A model generated the notes under the pieces. The model had not been told where the DNA came from. It searched no databases and saw only the letters and a program-made list of their open reading frames with translations. DNA of 64,000 nucleotides from Fibrella aquatilis (GTDB lineage Bacteria > Bacteroidota > Bacteroidia > Cytophagales > Spirosomataceae). Numbering within the stretch: position 1 is the stretch's first letter; every line of letters starts with the position of its first letter. Positions 1 to 7,251 of the stretch are shown in pieces. Position numbers and translations under genes: made by a program. The stretch covers positions 62,001 through 126,000 of the forward strand of contig NZ_JAFMYU010000018.1 in NCBI RefSeq assembly GCF_017353255.1, given 5' to 3'.

Positions 1-487
1 GCTTCAGGCCATGTTTGGCTACCATACCGAAGACTGGGCCACAGCTAACACGGCAATTTTGGCGGGCGAAAAAATTCGCAACGTCATGACCTTCGTGGTG
101 TCGTTTACGCTGCTGGTGGTGGCCGGGTTTGGCATCTATAACATCATGAACATGACCGTGGTCAACAAGATCAAAGACATCGCCATTCTGAAAGCAACCG
201 GCTTCGATAGCCGCGACATCGTGGCGATTTTCCTGCTTCAGGCGGTCTTCATTGGCATATCGGGTGGGCTGCTGGGCCTGGGCATCGGGTTTGGACTGAG
301 CTACCTGCTCTCCATTACACCCTTCGACACGGGCAATATGATCAGTCTCAAGACCTTCCCCGTCATTTTCGCCCCCAAGTACTATGTCATGGGCCTGCTC
401 TTCGGCGTTATCACCACCCTGCTGGCGGGGTATTTTCCCTCCCGCAAAGCCTCGAAAGTAGACCCCGTAGCCATCCTGAGAGGGTGA
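1..487 (+). CDS. ABC transporter permease, FtsX/MacB type (5' end outside window)
   Basis: This is the C-terminal part of an ABC exporter permease; the reading frame is open to the left edge, so the start lies outside the window. About 160 residues are visible. They contain three hydrophobic segments and the soluble loop order typical of the C-terminal FtsX domain, with a motif close to NKIKDIAILKATGF after the first helix and SRKASKVDPVAILRG at the end, which is characteristic of MacB/LolC-type permeases. It probably works in the inner membrane with the ATPase at 524. The gap to that gene is 36 bases of near-repeated CACT/CCACT sequence. Exported substrate unknown (lipoprotein, peptide or drug). 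Confidence 0.88.
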   Translation, partial: LQAMFGYHTEDWATANTAILAGEKIRNVMTFVVSFTLLVVAGFGIYNIMNMTVVNKIKDIAILKATGFDSRDIVAIFLLQAVFIGISGGLLGLGIGFGLSYLLSITPFDTGNMISLKTFPVIFAPKYYVMGLLFGVITTLLAGYFPSRKASKVDPVAILRG

Positions 488-523
488 CTTACCACTCACC
501 ACTTACCACTCATCACTAGTATT

Positions 524-1219
524 ATGGTTCTTTCGGCCCGGCATCTGAACAAATACTTTTACGACCCTGATCAATTTCAGGTGTTGCGCGATATCACGTT
601 TGATGTGCAACAGGGCGAGTTTATGGCTATCGTGGGCAAGTCGGGCTGTGGGAAAAGTACACTGCTCTACCTGCTCTCGACTATGGACACCAGCTACGAC
701 GGGCAGATCGAGATGGCGGGTACAAGCCTCACGGGCCGCAGCCAGGATTTTCTGGCCCATTTTCGCAACGAGCACCTGGGCTTCGTGTTTCAGTTTCACT
801 TCCTGCTGCCGGAGTTTTCGGCCCTGCAAAATGTGATGTTGCCGGGGCAGAAGTTAGGCAAATACCCCGCCCACGAACTGGAAGAACGGGCCATGGAAAA
901 GCTCCGCCTCATTGGCATGGCCGACTACGCCCGCAAGCCCGCCAGCAAATTATCGGGTGGGCAGCAGCAGCGCGTGGCCATTGCCCGCGCCCTCATCAAC
1001 GACCCGACGATCATCATGGGCGACGAACCAACGGGCAACCTCGACCGGGCCAATTCGGAGAATGTATTTCATATCTTTAAAGACCTGGCCGCCAAAGGGC
1101 AGACCATCATCACCGTCACGCACGACCCCGATTTTGCGGCGGGCACCGACCGCATCATTGAAATGAGCGACGGCCAAATCATCAGCGGCCATGAAAATCA
1201 AATTCGACAGGCGGGTTGA
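524..1219 (+). CDS. ABC transporter ATP-binding protein, LolD/MacB type
   Basis: A 231-aa ATPase subunit that should power the permease encoded just upstream. Visible motifs: Walker [10 protein letters not shown] (residues 38-46), signature LSGGQQQR (143-150), Walker [13 protein letters not shown] (about 163-174) and a downstream switch His in VTHD. The length is normal for the LolD/MacB/FtsE group. Its last codons overlap the histidine-kinase start at 1191 by 29 bases, so translation is probably coupled. Transporter plus sensor operons of this kind often respond to envelope stress or antimicrobial peptides; that link is inference. Confidence 0.93.
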   Translation: MVLSARHLNKYFYDPDQFQVLRDITFDVQQGEFMAIVGKSGCGKSTLLYLLSTMDTSYDGQIEMAGTSLTGRSQDFLAHFRNEHLGFVFQFHFLLPEFSALQNVMLPGQKLGKYPAHELEERAMEKLRLIGMADYARKPASKLSGGQQQRVAIARALINDPTIIMGDEPTGNLDRANSENVFHIFKDLAAKGQTIITVTHDPDFAAGTDRIIEMSDGQIISGHENQIRQAG

Positions 1220-2210
1220 GGCTTTGTTTCTGGGCATGTCGCTGCTGGGCATTGCGGGGCGCAAATGGGTGCTGCCCGACATCAGCTGGCAGCAGCAAGC
1301 CATCCTGTTTGTGATGACCCTGGCCATGCTCAACGGCGTGTGGGCGTTTCACTATGGCTTCAACCAATGGCTGAACGGGCGGTTTCCGCTTGAAAAAAAC
1401 GTGCGAAAACGCCTGGCCATTCAGTTGCTGGGTGGCTGGGCCATCGTGAAAACGGTGCTGTTTTTTTGCAGCCTGCTTATTCTGCACTACATCGTGCCCA
1501 CCCTCAGTCACCTGATAAACCGATTGATGCTCCTGACCATCAGTTGGGGGGCGTTTATGGCCAACATCGTAGTAGGATTGGGCTTCATTGCGCACCACCT
1601 GTTTGTGCGGTGGCAGGAGAACCTGACCCGTACGGCGAGGCTGGAGCAGGAAAAGGCGCAGGTGCAGTATGATAACCTCCGCAACCAGCTTAACCCGCAT
1701 TTCCTGTTCAACAGCCTCTCTTCACTCGATAGCCTTATTGACGACGACCCCGCCCTGGCCCGGCAGTTTTTGCAACAACTGTCGAAGGTATTTCGCTATG
1801 TATTACAGCACAAAAGTCGTGACCTGGTGCCGCTGAGCACCGAACTGGTGTTCATTAATCAGTATGTGTCGCTGTTGCAGACGCGGTTCAACGGCGAGTT
1901 TCAGGTACATTGCCATATTAGCGACGAGGCCCGTGACCGGCTCATTGCCCCCGTAACGCTCCAGATTCTGATCGAAAACGCCATTAAACATAACGTTATC
2001 AGTGAGGCCCAGCCGCTGGTGGTGGAACTGGTTGCCGATAGCGACTACCTGAGCGTGACGAATGCGGTTCAGCGCAAAAAACTGGTGACCACTTCCAACG
2101 GGCAAGGCCTGCAACACCTTCAGCAACTCTACGCATTTATGAGTGAACAACCCGTTGACATTGCAAACGATGGGCACGTTTTTCGGGTACGCATTCCCCT
2201 GCTGTCATGA
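1191..2210 (+). CDS. LytS/YehU-type sensor histidine kinase
   Basis: A 339-aa membrane histidine kinase. Four hydrophobic segments fill roughly residues 12-140, followed by a short coiled linker, then the His_kinase domain with LNPHFLFNSLSSLD (phospho-acceptor His170) and the N-box LIENAIKHN near residue 260. This is the LytS/AlgZ architecture, which normally partners a LytTR regulator, and one lies directly downstream with a 4-base overlap (2207-2210). The ATG at 1191 lies inside the end of the ABC ATPase gene. The sensed signal cannot be read from the sequence. Confidence 0.92.
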   Translation: MKIKFDRRVEALFLGMSLLGIAGRKWVLPDISWQQQAILFVMTLAMLNGVWAFHYGFNQWLNGRFPLEKNVRKRLAIQLLGGWAIVKTVLFFCSLLILHYIVPTLSHLINRLMLLTISWGAFMANIVVGLGFIAHHLFVRWQENLTRTARLEQEKAQVQYDNLRNQLNPHFLFNSLSSLDSLIDDDPALARQFLQQLSKVFRYVLQHKSRDLVPLSTELVFINQYVSLLQTRFNGEFQVHCHISDEARDRLIAPVTLQILIENAIKHNVISEAQPLVVELVADSDYLSVTNAVQRKKLVTTSNGQGLQHLQQLYAFMSEQPVDIANDGHVFRVRIPLLS

Positions 2211-2977
2211 CAATTCTGCTGATTGAAGATGAGCCACTGGTGGGCAAACAACTCCATAAACTGGTGGGCCAACTGGAGCCAACGGCTACCCTGGCCGGTC
2301 CGCTAACGAGCGTGCAGCAGGTGGTTGAGTACCTTGCCCGCCACCGTCCCGACCTGGTCATTGCCGACATCCAGCTGGCCGACGGCGTGAGCTTCGAAGC
2401 GTTCCGGCAGGCGGGGCTGAACACGCCGGTCATCTTCACCACCGCCTACGACGAATACGCCATCCGGGCGTTCAAGCTCAACAGCATCGATTACCTGCTC
2501 AAGCCCATCGATCCCGACGAACTGCGAGCCGCCTTGGCCAAATTCCACCGCTGGCAACCCTCCGGTGCCGACTTTGCCGATCAGTTTCGGACTTTTCTGA
2601 GTCAGCTGTCGGGGAGCTTGACCGCACCGGTCTACAAACGCCGGTTTATGGCTCACCACCTCCGGCAGATTGTCCCCATTCCTCAGGAGCAGGTGGCCTG
2701 TTTTTGCCGCGACGAACTCATCTTTCTCCACACCACCGACGGCCAGCAACTCGTTACCGACTACCGAACGCTGGACGAAGTAGAAGAGCTGGCCGACCCG
2801 ACGCTGTTTTTTCGGGCTAACCGGCAGTATCTGATTGGCTTAGAGGCTATTAGCGGCTACGAACTGCATTACACAGGCAAATTACTTCTCCGGCTGAAAG
2901 CCCCCAATAGCCGACTGGAACTAGCCATCAGTAAAGAAAAAGCCAGCTCCTTCCGGCAGTGGTTCGAGGGAAAATGA
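2207..2977 (+). CDS. LytTR-family response regulator
   Basis: A 256-aa cytoplasmic regulator. The receiver domain (about 1-120) has acidic residues EDE at 7-9, phospho-acceptor Asp54 in VIADIQLADG, and Lys in LLKPID. The LytTR DNA-binding domain covers about 140-250 (LHTTDGQQLVTDYRTLDEVEE, then FFRANRQYLIGLEAI). It shares an ATGA overlap with the kinase gene and is the last gene of the operon. It probably controls the ABC exporter upstream. LytTR proteins usually bind pairs of short direct repeats; I did not identify such a site. Confidence 0.93.
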   Translation: MTILLIEDEPLVGKQLHKLVGQLEPTATLAGPLTSVQQVVEYLARHRPDLVIADIQLADGVSFEAFRQAGLNTPVIFTTAYDEYAIRAFKLNSIDYLLKPIDPDELRAALAKFHRWQPSGADFADQFRTFLSQLSGSLTAPVYKRRFMAHHLRQIVPIPQEQVACFCRDELIFLHTTDGQQLVTDYRTLDEVEELADPTLFFRANRQYLIGLEAISGYELHYTGKLLLRLKAPNSRLELAISKEKASSFRQWFEGK

Positions 2978-3065
2978 CGAGGGGGCAATATGTCATTGTA
3001 TTATACGATGCCAACGCTTTCGGTGTCGCTTGGGTCTTGTGATAACTAATTCACATGATAGTCAC

Positions 3066-3479
3066 ATGGTTAAGCACTTACTCACGTTCGCCATCCTGAT
3101 ACTCGTCACCGCCTGCACCAAAACAGACCCTACGCCCGCCAATGAACTGGTGGGCAACTGGCGATTGGTGGGGTACGTCAGAAACCCCTCAATCAGCAGC
3201 GCGCCGGTCAGTGTTCCTTCCGGCAAAACCGTGCTGGTTACTTTCGCAAACGATGGCACCTTTAACGAAACGTATTCAAACACCCTTCCCGCTGAATATG
3301 CTTTCCTAGGTTGCGGCGGTGGCAACTATGAGCTTACCAACAAACAGATTCGGATTCGGGCCGTCTGTATGTCGTCGTTGGCGGGGCAGACGTTCGATCT
3401 GGTGTCTGTCGATAGTAAACGGCTGAGTATTAGCCCTGGAGCAGGTTCGTTGGGTTACTACAACTTCGAGCGGCAATAG
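3066..3479 (+). CDS. Small lipoprotein, lipocalin-like/META-like fold possible
   Basis: A 137-aa predicted lipoprotein. I chose the ATG at 3066 because it directly precedes a signal sequence with lipobox LVTAC (MVKHLLTFAILILVTAC); the upstream ATG at 3030 would add 12 residues with no purpose. After the Cys come NELVGNWRLVGY and a beta-rich segment ending near residue 135, which resembles the small lipocalin-like lipoproteins common in Bacteroidota. Function unknown. The stop is only a few bases from the end of the convergent EamA gene. Confidence 0.75.
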   Translation: MVKHLLTFAILILVTACTKTDPTPANELVGNWRLVGYVRNPSISSAPVSVPSGKTVLVTFANDGTFNETYSNTLPAEYAFLGCGGGNYELTNKQIRIRAVCMSSLAGQTFDLVSVDSKRLSISPGAGSLGYYNFERQ

Positions 3480-3485
3480 CCACCT

Positions 3486-3917
3486 TCACCAGATCAACAC
3501 CAGCGTGCCGCCCACGATCAGGACAGCGCCGAGGGCGATTTTCCAGGTGAGCACCTCGCCGAGAAACACCACCGACAGTAGGATGGTCAGGGCCAGGCTA
3601 AGCTTATCGACGGGGGCCACCTGCGAGACGTTACCCAGTTGCAGGGCTTTGAAATAGCAGAGCCACGACAAGCCCGTAGCCACCCCCGACAGCACCAGAA
3701 ATGTCCAGTTCGTGCCTGACAGGGCTGACAGCTGTGCCGAAAACCCCAGCCCTGACGCCGATTTTCGGAACAAAACGATGCCCCAGGCCAGCAACATCAC
3801 CACCACCGTGCGCACCGCCGTGGCCAGATTACTATCTACGTTTTTAATCCCGACTTTGGCCAGAATAGCCGTCAGTGAAGCAAAAACAGCAGAAAGAAGT
3901 GCGTAGAAGAGCCACAT
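3486..3917 (-). CDS. EamA-like half transporter (DMT superfamily)
   Basis: A 143-aa integral membrane protein with about five hydrophobic helices, the size of a single EamA repeat. It ends GALLIVGGTLVLIW-like and contains VAPVDKLSLALTILLSVVFLGEVLTW, the classic EamA end motif (P-x-x-Lys, then FLGE). The frame stays open far upstream, but that part is the antisense of the DUF2306 gene; the ATG at 3917 (MWLFYALLSAVFASL) is where the homologous protein starts. Such half-size transporters act as dimers in the inner membrane. Substrate unknown. Confidence 0.85.
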   Translation of the reverse strand: MWLFYALLSAVFASLTAILAKVGIKNVDSNLATAVRTVVVMLLAWGIVLFRKSASGLGFSAQLSALSGTNWTFLVLSGVATGLSWLCYFKALQLGNVSQVAPVDKLSLALTILLSVVFLGEVLTWKIALGAVLIVGGTLVLIW

Positions 3918-3943
3918 AGGAGTCGTTAATATCGCTTTGATTG

Positions 3944-4456
3944 CTACTGTTTCGCTACCGAACGGCGCGTCAGTAGTTGTGGTGTCAGCTGCCTGTAGAG
4001 CAGCAGGGCCGCCGCCAGTAGCACCAGCATGGACGTGCCAACGGTGGTTAGCCAGAAATACCGGGCTGGAAAAAGCCGGTACGTCGACTCGACCACAAAC
4101 GTAGCGTACAAGCCCGACACCGACACGCCCATGCCTAATTGGTGCCAAAACAGCCACGACGACACGCGACGCCGTAACCAGACCGGCCAGAGGCCACCCA
4201 ACAGGGCCAAACAACAACCCACGGCGCCCCAGTGCACAATGCCGAACCGGCCAAACAAGTGGTAGATACCAAAGGCGGTAGTCAGCACTACCACCATACT
4301 GACCACATAGCTGTAACCCAACCAACGGTGGCGGCGGGTGCCCTTGGGGTTCAGTACCACCCAGGTGCCCGTAAATAGGGCCAGACCGGCAAAACTAAGA
4401 TGAATCAAGCTGATGGGGGTGGTAGTGAGCCCGATCATAAAGTGATATAGTCTCAT
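3944..4456 (-). CDS. DUF2306-like membrane protein
   Basis: A 170-aa membrane protein with five hydrophobic segments. Features include IHLSFAGLALFTGTWVVLNPKGTRRHRWLGYSYV near the N terminus (Gly-Thr-x-x-His-Arg between helices 1 and 2), a pattern I associate with the DUF2306 family. The start at 4456 (MRLYHFMIGL) fits better than the ATG at 4498, which would add a Cys/Gly-rich tail running into the hairpin region. Function unknown. It lies downstream of creD in the same direction, separated by a strong hairpin. Confidence 0.7.
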   Translation of the reverse strand: MRLYHFMIGLTTTPISLIHLSFAGLALFTGTWVVLNPKGTRRHRWLGYSYVVSMVVVLTTAFGIYHLFGRFGIVHWGAVGCCLALLGGLWPVWLRRRVSSWLFWHQLGMGVSVSGLYATFVVESTYRLFPARYFWLTTVGTSMLVLLAAALLLYRQLTPQLLTRRSVAKQ

Positions 4457-4517
4457 ACTACTTATACAACCACCCAAACACCATTCAAGTTGGTCCACTC
4501 AATCAGATAGAGGCATC

Positions 4518-4556
4518 GTGAGTCTGGAAAGTCGATAGTCGACTTTCCAGACTCAC
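4518..4556. terminator. Perfect 18-bp hairpin at the 3' end of creD
   Basis: Two exactly complementary 18-base arms (4518-4535 and 4539-4556, beginning GTGAGTCTGGAAAG) are separated by TAG. The hairpin includes the creD stop codon (4553-4555). There is no clear T-run on the minus strand, so it could be a terminator, an mRNA end-stabiliser or a mobile palindrome. The perfect pairing is directly visible; the role is inferred. Confidence 0.6.
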
Positions 4557-5926
4557 GCCCCCTCATACGCCCGGTACCAGTTTACGTTGCGGGTGAGGTA
4601 CATGATGATGCCCAGGATCAGGGCCAGGCCGAGGCTGCCCAGCAGTAGGGCGTAATCTTCGAGTTGCAGCAGGGAGAAAAAGAAGCCGTAGAGCAAGGCC
4701 AATACGCTGCTGAAGAGGATGGTCAGTCGGCCGTTTTTGAACACGTAGCGCACATAAGAAGAGATCATGGCCAGGGTCACGGCGGCACTGATGCCATAGG
4801 CGATATTGAACGTGATGTGTTCCGAAATGGCTAGCAGCAACAGGTAAAACAGGCAGACGGCAAAGCCCACCAGCAGGTACTGGATGGGGTGAATGCGCTG
4901 CTTGTTCAGGATTTCGACGAAGAAAAACGCCGTAAACGTGATGATGATAAACATCACTCCGTATTTCGCCGACCGCATCGTTTTCTGGTATTCGTCCACC
5001 GGCAGGAGCAGCCGTACGCCAAAGGATGTGTTGGCCGCTACCGATTCGCGGTTGTCGGGGTTGTTACCAATCTGGCGACTCAAAAAGGCCCCTACGCCCT
5101 GCTGCGGGTAGTTTCGGTTGTATTGCAGCACCTTCCAGTTGGCCGTAAACCCCTTGTTGGTCATCGTACGCCCGTCGGGCAATGACGCCCCCACAAAGCT
5201 CGGCGTGGTCCAGGGCGAGGTGAGCGATACGGTGGTCTGCTTGCCAAACGGCATGAAATACAGGTCTGAACTGCCGTTGATGTTCAAGGCACAATCGAAC
5301 GTGATTGAATCGGCGATGGGTACGCGCGCGCTCACGCCCGACTCCAGGACGTCGGTGGTGGGGATGCCCGGCTCAACAGCCAGCGCCTTCCCGTCGACCC
5401 GCAAATCGACCTGATCTTTGATGCCCTTCATGTCGGTCACGCCCAGCGACACAAACGCTTTGTCCCACTGCATGTCGGCGGGGGCAATACCCAGGCGTTC
5501 GGGCGAGGGGCGCGGAATGCTGCCTTTTATGGTGAGGCGGGTGTTGTAGAGCATAACCTGAAACAGACCCCGGTTGCGCTGTTCGGGCTGAAGTGTACCC
5601 GTAATGGCCAAATTATCGGGCAGGACGTGGGCGTAGGCCGTGCTCGTTTCTTCTTTGCCGTCGACTCCTTTGGTGTGAATCAGGTACGGCACGCTCAGAA
5701 TGGGGCCGCTCACGGTTTGGGTACCTCCCCACTTCTCGCTCACCTCCCGAATGGCCTCTGTCCGGGTGGCTTCGCGCTCGCGGATGAGGTTTTCGAGCAT
5801 GAACGTGGGAATAAGCAGAATCAGCACCAACACGCCAACGACGGCTAGCTTGATCATGGTCGAGGTGCGGAGCCACGCGTTGACCCGGTCGAAGAACGAC
5901 TCAGGCTGGTAAGGAGGAGGGGTCAT
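4553..5926 (-). CDS. creD: Cell envelope integrity protein CreD
   Basis: A 457-aa inner-membrane protein of the CreD family. Layout: one N-terminal helix (residues about 24-48), a large periplasmic domain (about 50-320), then six hydrophobic helices to the C terminus (MFIIITFTAFFFVEIL, HPIQYLLVGFAVCLFYLLLLAISEH). The segment YNRNYPQ and the HPIQYLLVG motif at the start of the helix bundle are typical. In enterobacteria creD belongs to the CreBC regulon, but in Bacteroidota it is usually isolated or beside a small winged-helix regulator, which is absent here. A palindrome lies just upstream of the start (5946-5964). Confidence 0.93.
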   Translation of the reverse strand: MTPPPYQPESFFDRVNAWLRTSTMIKLAVVGVLVLILLIPTFMLENLIREREATRTEAIREVSEKWGGTQTVSGPILSVPYLIHTKGVDGKEETSTAYAHVLPDNLAITGTLQPEQRNRGLFQVMLYNTRLTIKGSIPRPSPERLGIAPADMQWDKAFVSLGVTDMKGIKDQVDLRVDGKALAVEPGIPTTDVLESGVSARVPIADSITFDCALNINGSSDLYFMPFGKQTTVSLTSPWTTPSFVGASLPDGRTMTNKGFTANWKVLQYNRNYPQQGVGAFLSRQIGNNPDNRESVAANTSFGVRLLLPVDEYQKTMRSAKYGVMFIIITFTAFFFVEILNKQRIHPIQYLLVGFAVCLFYLLLLAISEHITFNIAYGISAAVTLAMISSYVRYVFKNGRLTILFSSVLALLYGFFFSLLQLEDYALLLGSLGLALILGIIMYLTRNVNWYRAYEGA

Positions 5927-5945
5927 GAGTGTCTAAATTAAAAAG

Positions 5946-5964
5946 TACTTTGAATTGCAAAGTA
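5946..5964. promoter_or_regulatory. Palindrome upstream of creD, possible operator
   Basis: TACTTTG (5946-5952) and its exact inverse CAAAGTA (5958-5964) are separated by AATTG, 20-38 bases upstream of the creD start. The minus-strand reading also gives TTACTTTG, one base off the TAnnTTTG -7 motif. It is a plausible binding site for a dimeric repressor overlapping the promoter; no regulator gene is nearby, so this is inference. Confidence 0.4.
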
Positions 5965-6011
5965 AGCGCAGAAATGTATTCACAATCAAGCACTTTTCCC
6001 GAAAAAATTCA

Positions 6012-6305
6012 TCACTCCGCTAAGCGCAGGGTGTCGGGTTGCGCGAAAAAGTGGTCGCGGGAGGCCAGCCGCACCACCAGTGTTACGGTTTCGTCGAGCT
6101 TTAGCAGAGGGTTAGTAAGCTCTGCATCAGGTACATAGATACACACGGTCTTTGGCGAACGGGCCGAAAGCAGGTCGGTAATGCCGGGCAGGGGGGCCGT
6201 GTGGTGGACGATTAGTGTCACTTCGCCGAAACCGGCGATGTCGCTGTCGGGCTTGATGTGCTGAAGCAGGCCGGTGAGCTGCGTACGGTTTTCAATGAGC
6301 TGCAT
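6012..6305 (-). CDS. Uncharacterised 97-aa protein, last gene of the ATP-grasp locus
   Basis: A 97-aa protein that I do not recognise. The ATG at 6305 lies 4 bases after the stop of the ATP-grasp gene, which suggests one transcript; the ATG at 6344 would overlap that gene and is less likely. No signal peptide or membrane segment is visible. It is rich in aliphatic and Thr residues (VTLIVHHTAPLPGITDLL, TVTLVVRLASRDHFFAQ) and has no Cys. Its place at the end of a locus with ATP-grasp, metalloprotease and NRPS-PKS genes means it could be a substrate, carrier or accessory factor, but there is no direct evidence for any of these. Confidence 0.6.
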   Translation of the reverse strand: MQLIENRTQLTGLLQHIKPDSDIAGFGEVTLIVHHTAPLPGITDLLSARSPKTVCIYVPDAELTNPLLKLDETVTLVVRLASRDHFFAQPDTLRLAE

Positions 6306-6309
6306 GGCG

Positions 6310-7251
6310 TTACCGGGCCGAGCCGGTGGCAAGGTAGCGGACAATAGCGTCGGAGATGGGTAGCCCCGCCTCGTTCTGGAAATACGAATACCCCGGCGAC
6401 GGGTTTACTTCAAAGCAACAATACGTACCGTCGATGGTTTGAAACAGGTCGATACCACAGAGCGGCAGATTCAGCTTTTTCGATAACGTAAAGCACTGTT
6501 GCTCAACGTATTCAGGTAGATCGATGGGTTGCATGGTGGTGGTGCCGCCATCTGACCCCGCATACCGATAATCAACGTTGGTGCTGTCGATGTAGGCGGC
6601 GAAGAGAACATCGCCCACCACGTGTACGCGGATGTTGTGGCCCTGCAAACACGCCTGAAACTGGGTAGGCAAGGCCGCAATATGGGCCAGCCGGGGGCGG
6701 TAGGTATCATTCAGTACCTTCACAATAGACCGGGTCGAGCTGATCGATTTGAAGATGAGCGGACCCTGCTCGGCTTCAAAAGCCTCGACTGCGGCGAGTT
6801 GGTTGGTCAGCAGTGTGGCCGGTACGCCCAGTCCCACCGCCCGGATGGCCGCCAGTTGGTAGGGTTTCGAGAAGTTAGATCCCATCGCTTCCGGTCGGTT
6901 TAGTATTCTAACGGGCAGCATATCAATGAGTTGCGCAAAGAGCGTATTGATAAACAGTCGACGCTGATGCTGCACGGCGGGCAGGCGGACGGTGGTGCCG
7001 TTGACGTGGGTATCGGGAAAGGTGTCGGGCGGCATCAGGCGAGCATAAATTCCATCCACGGTGGTCAGGTCGATCCACTGCCCGGCCAGGCACAGGTCGG
7101 CGCGGAGGTGGTTGTCGCTCAGGGAGACGCGCAGGTCGTAGTGGCCCGCGTCGCGCTGGTTAAACACGGCGCAGTCTACCCCCAGGGCTTCGGCGCTATC
7201 AATCACCCGCGCCAGGGGTTCTTCAGTGGCAATACCGGCAACGAGGATCAT
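6310..7251 (-). CDS. ATP-grasp ligase (RimK/graspetide-maturase-like)
   Basis: A 313-aa protein with the layout of an ATP-grasp carboxylate-amine ligase. It has an N-terminal pre-ATP-grasp domain (about 1-110, with DGIYARLMPPD), then GSNFSKPYQLAAIRAVGLGVPATLLTN (about 120-150), the ATP-binding Lys in GPLIFKSIS, and the metal-binding C-terminal end FEVNPSPGYSYF (Glu and Asn ligands). Such enzymes join a carboxylate to an amine at the cost of ATP. The start overlaps the stop of the upstream M6/ATP-grasp-like gene (ATGA). The substrate may come from the neighbouring NRPS-PKS or be a peptide; undecided. Confidence 0.82.
   Translation of the reverse strand: MILVAGIATEEPLARVIDSAEALGVDCAVFNQRDAGHYDLRVSLSDNHLRADLCLAGQWIDLTTVDGIYARLMPPDTFPDTHVNGTTVRLPAVQHQRRLFINTLFAQLIDMLPVRILNRPEAMGSNFSKPYQLAAIRAVGLGVPATLLTNQLAAVEAFEAEQGPLIFKSISSTRSIVKVLNDTYRPRLAHIAALPTQFQACLQGHNIRVHVVGDVLFAAYIDSTNVDYRYAGSDGGTTTMQPIDLPEYVEQQCFTLSKKLNLPLCGIDLFQTIDGTYCCFEVNPSPGYSYFQNEAGLPISDAIVRYLATGSAR

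Noticed and set aside
3918-4325. Longer N terminus for the EamA-type transporter
   Set aside because: The extra 136 residues are antisense to the DUF2306-like gene and have no EamA character; the ATG at 3917 starts the first helix.
7248-7251. Treating the M6 and ATP-grasp proteins as a proven RiPP (graspetide) locus
   Set aside because: No precursor peptide with a repeated acidic/hydroxyl core motif could be found nearby; the 97-aa gene lacks an obvious core.
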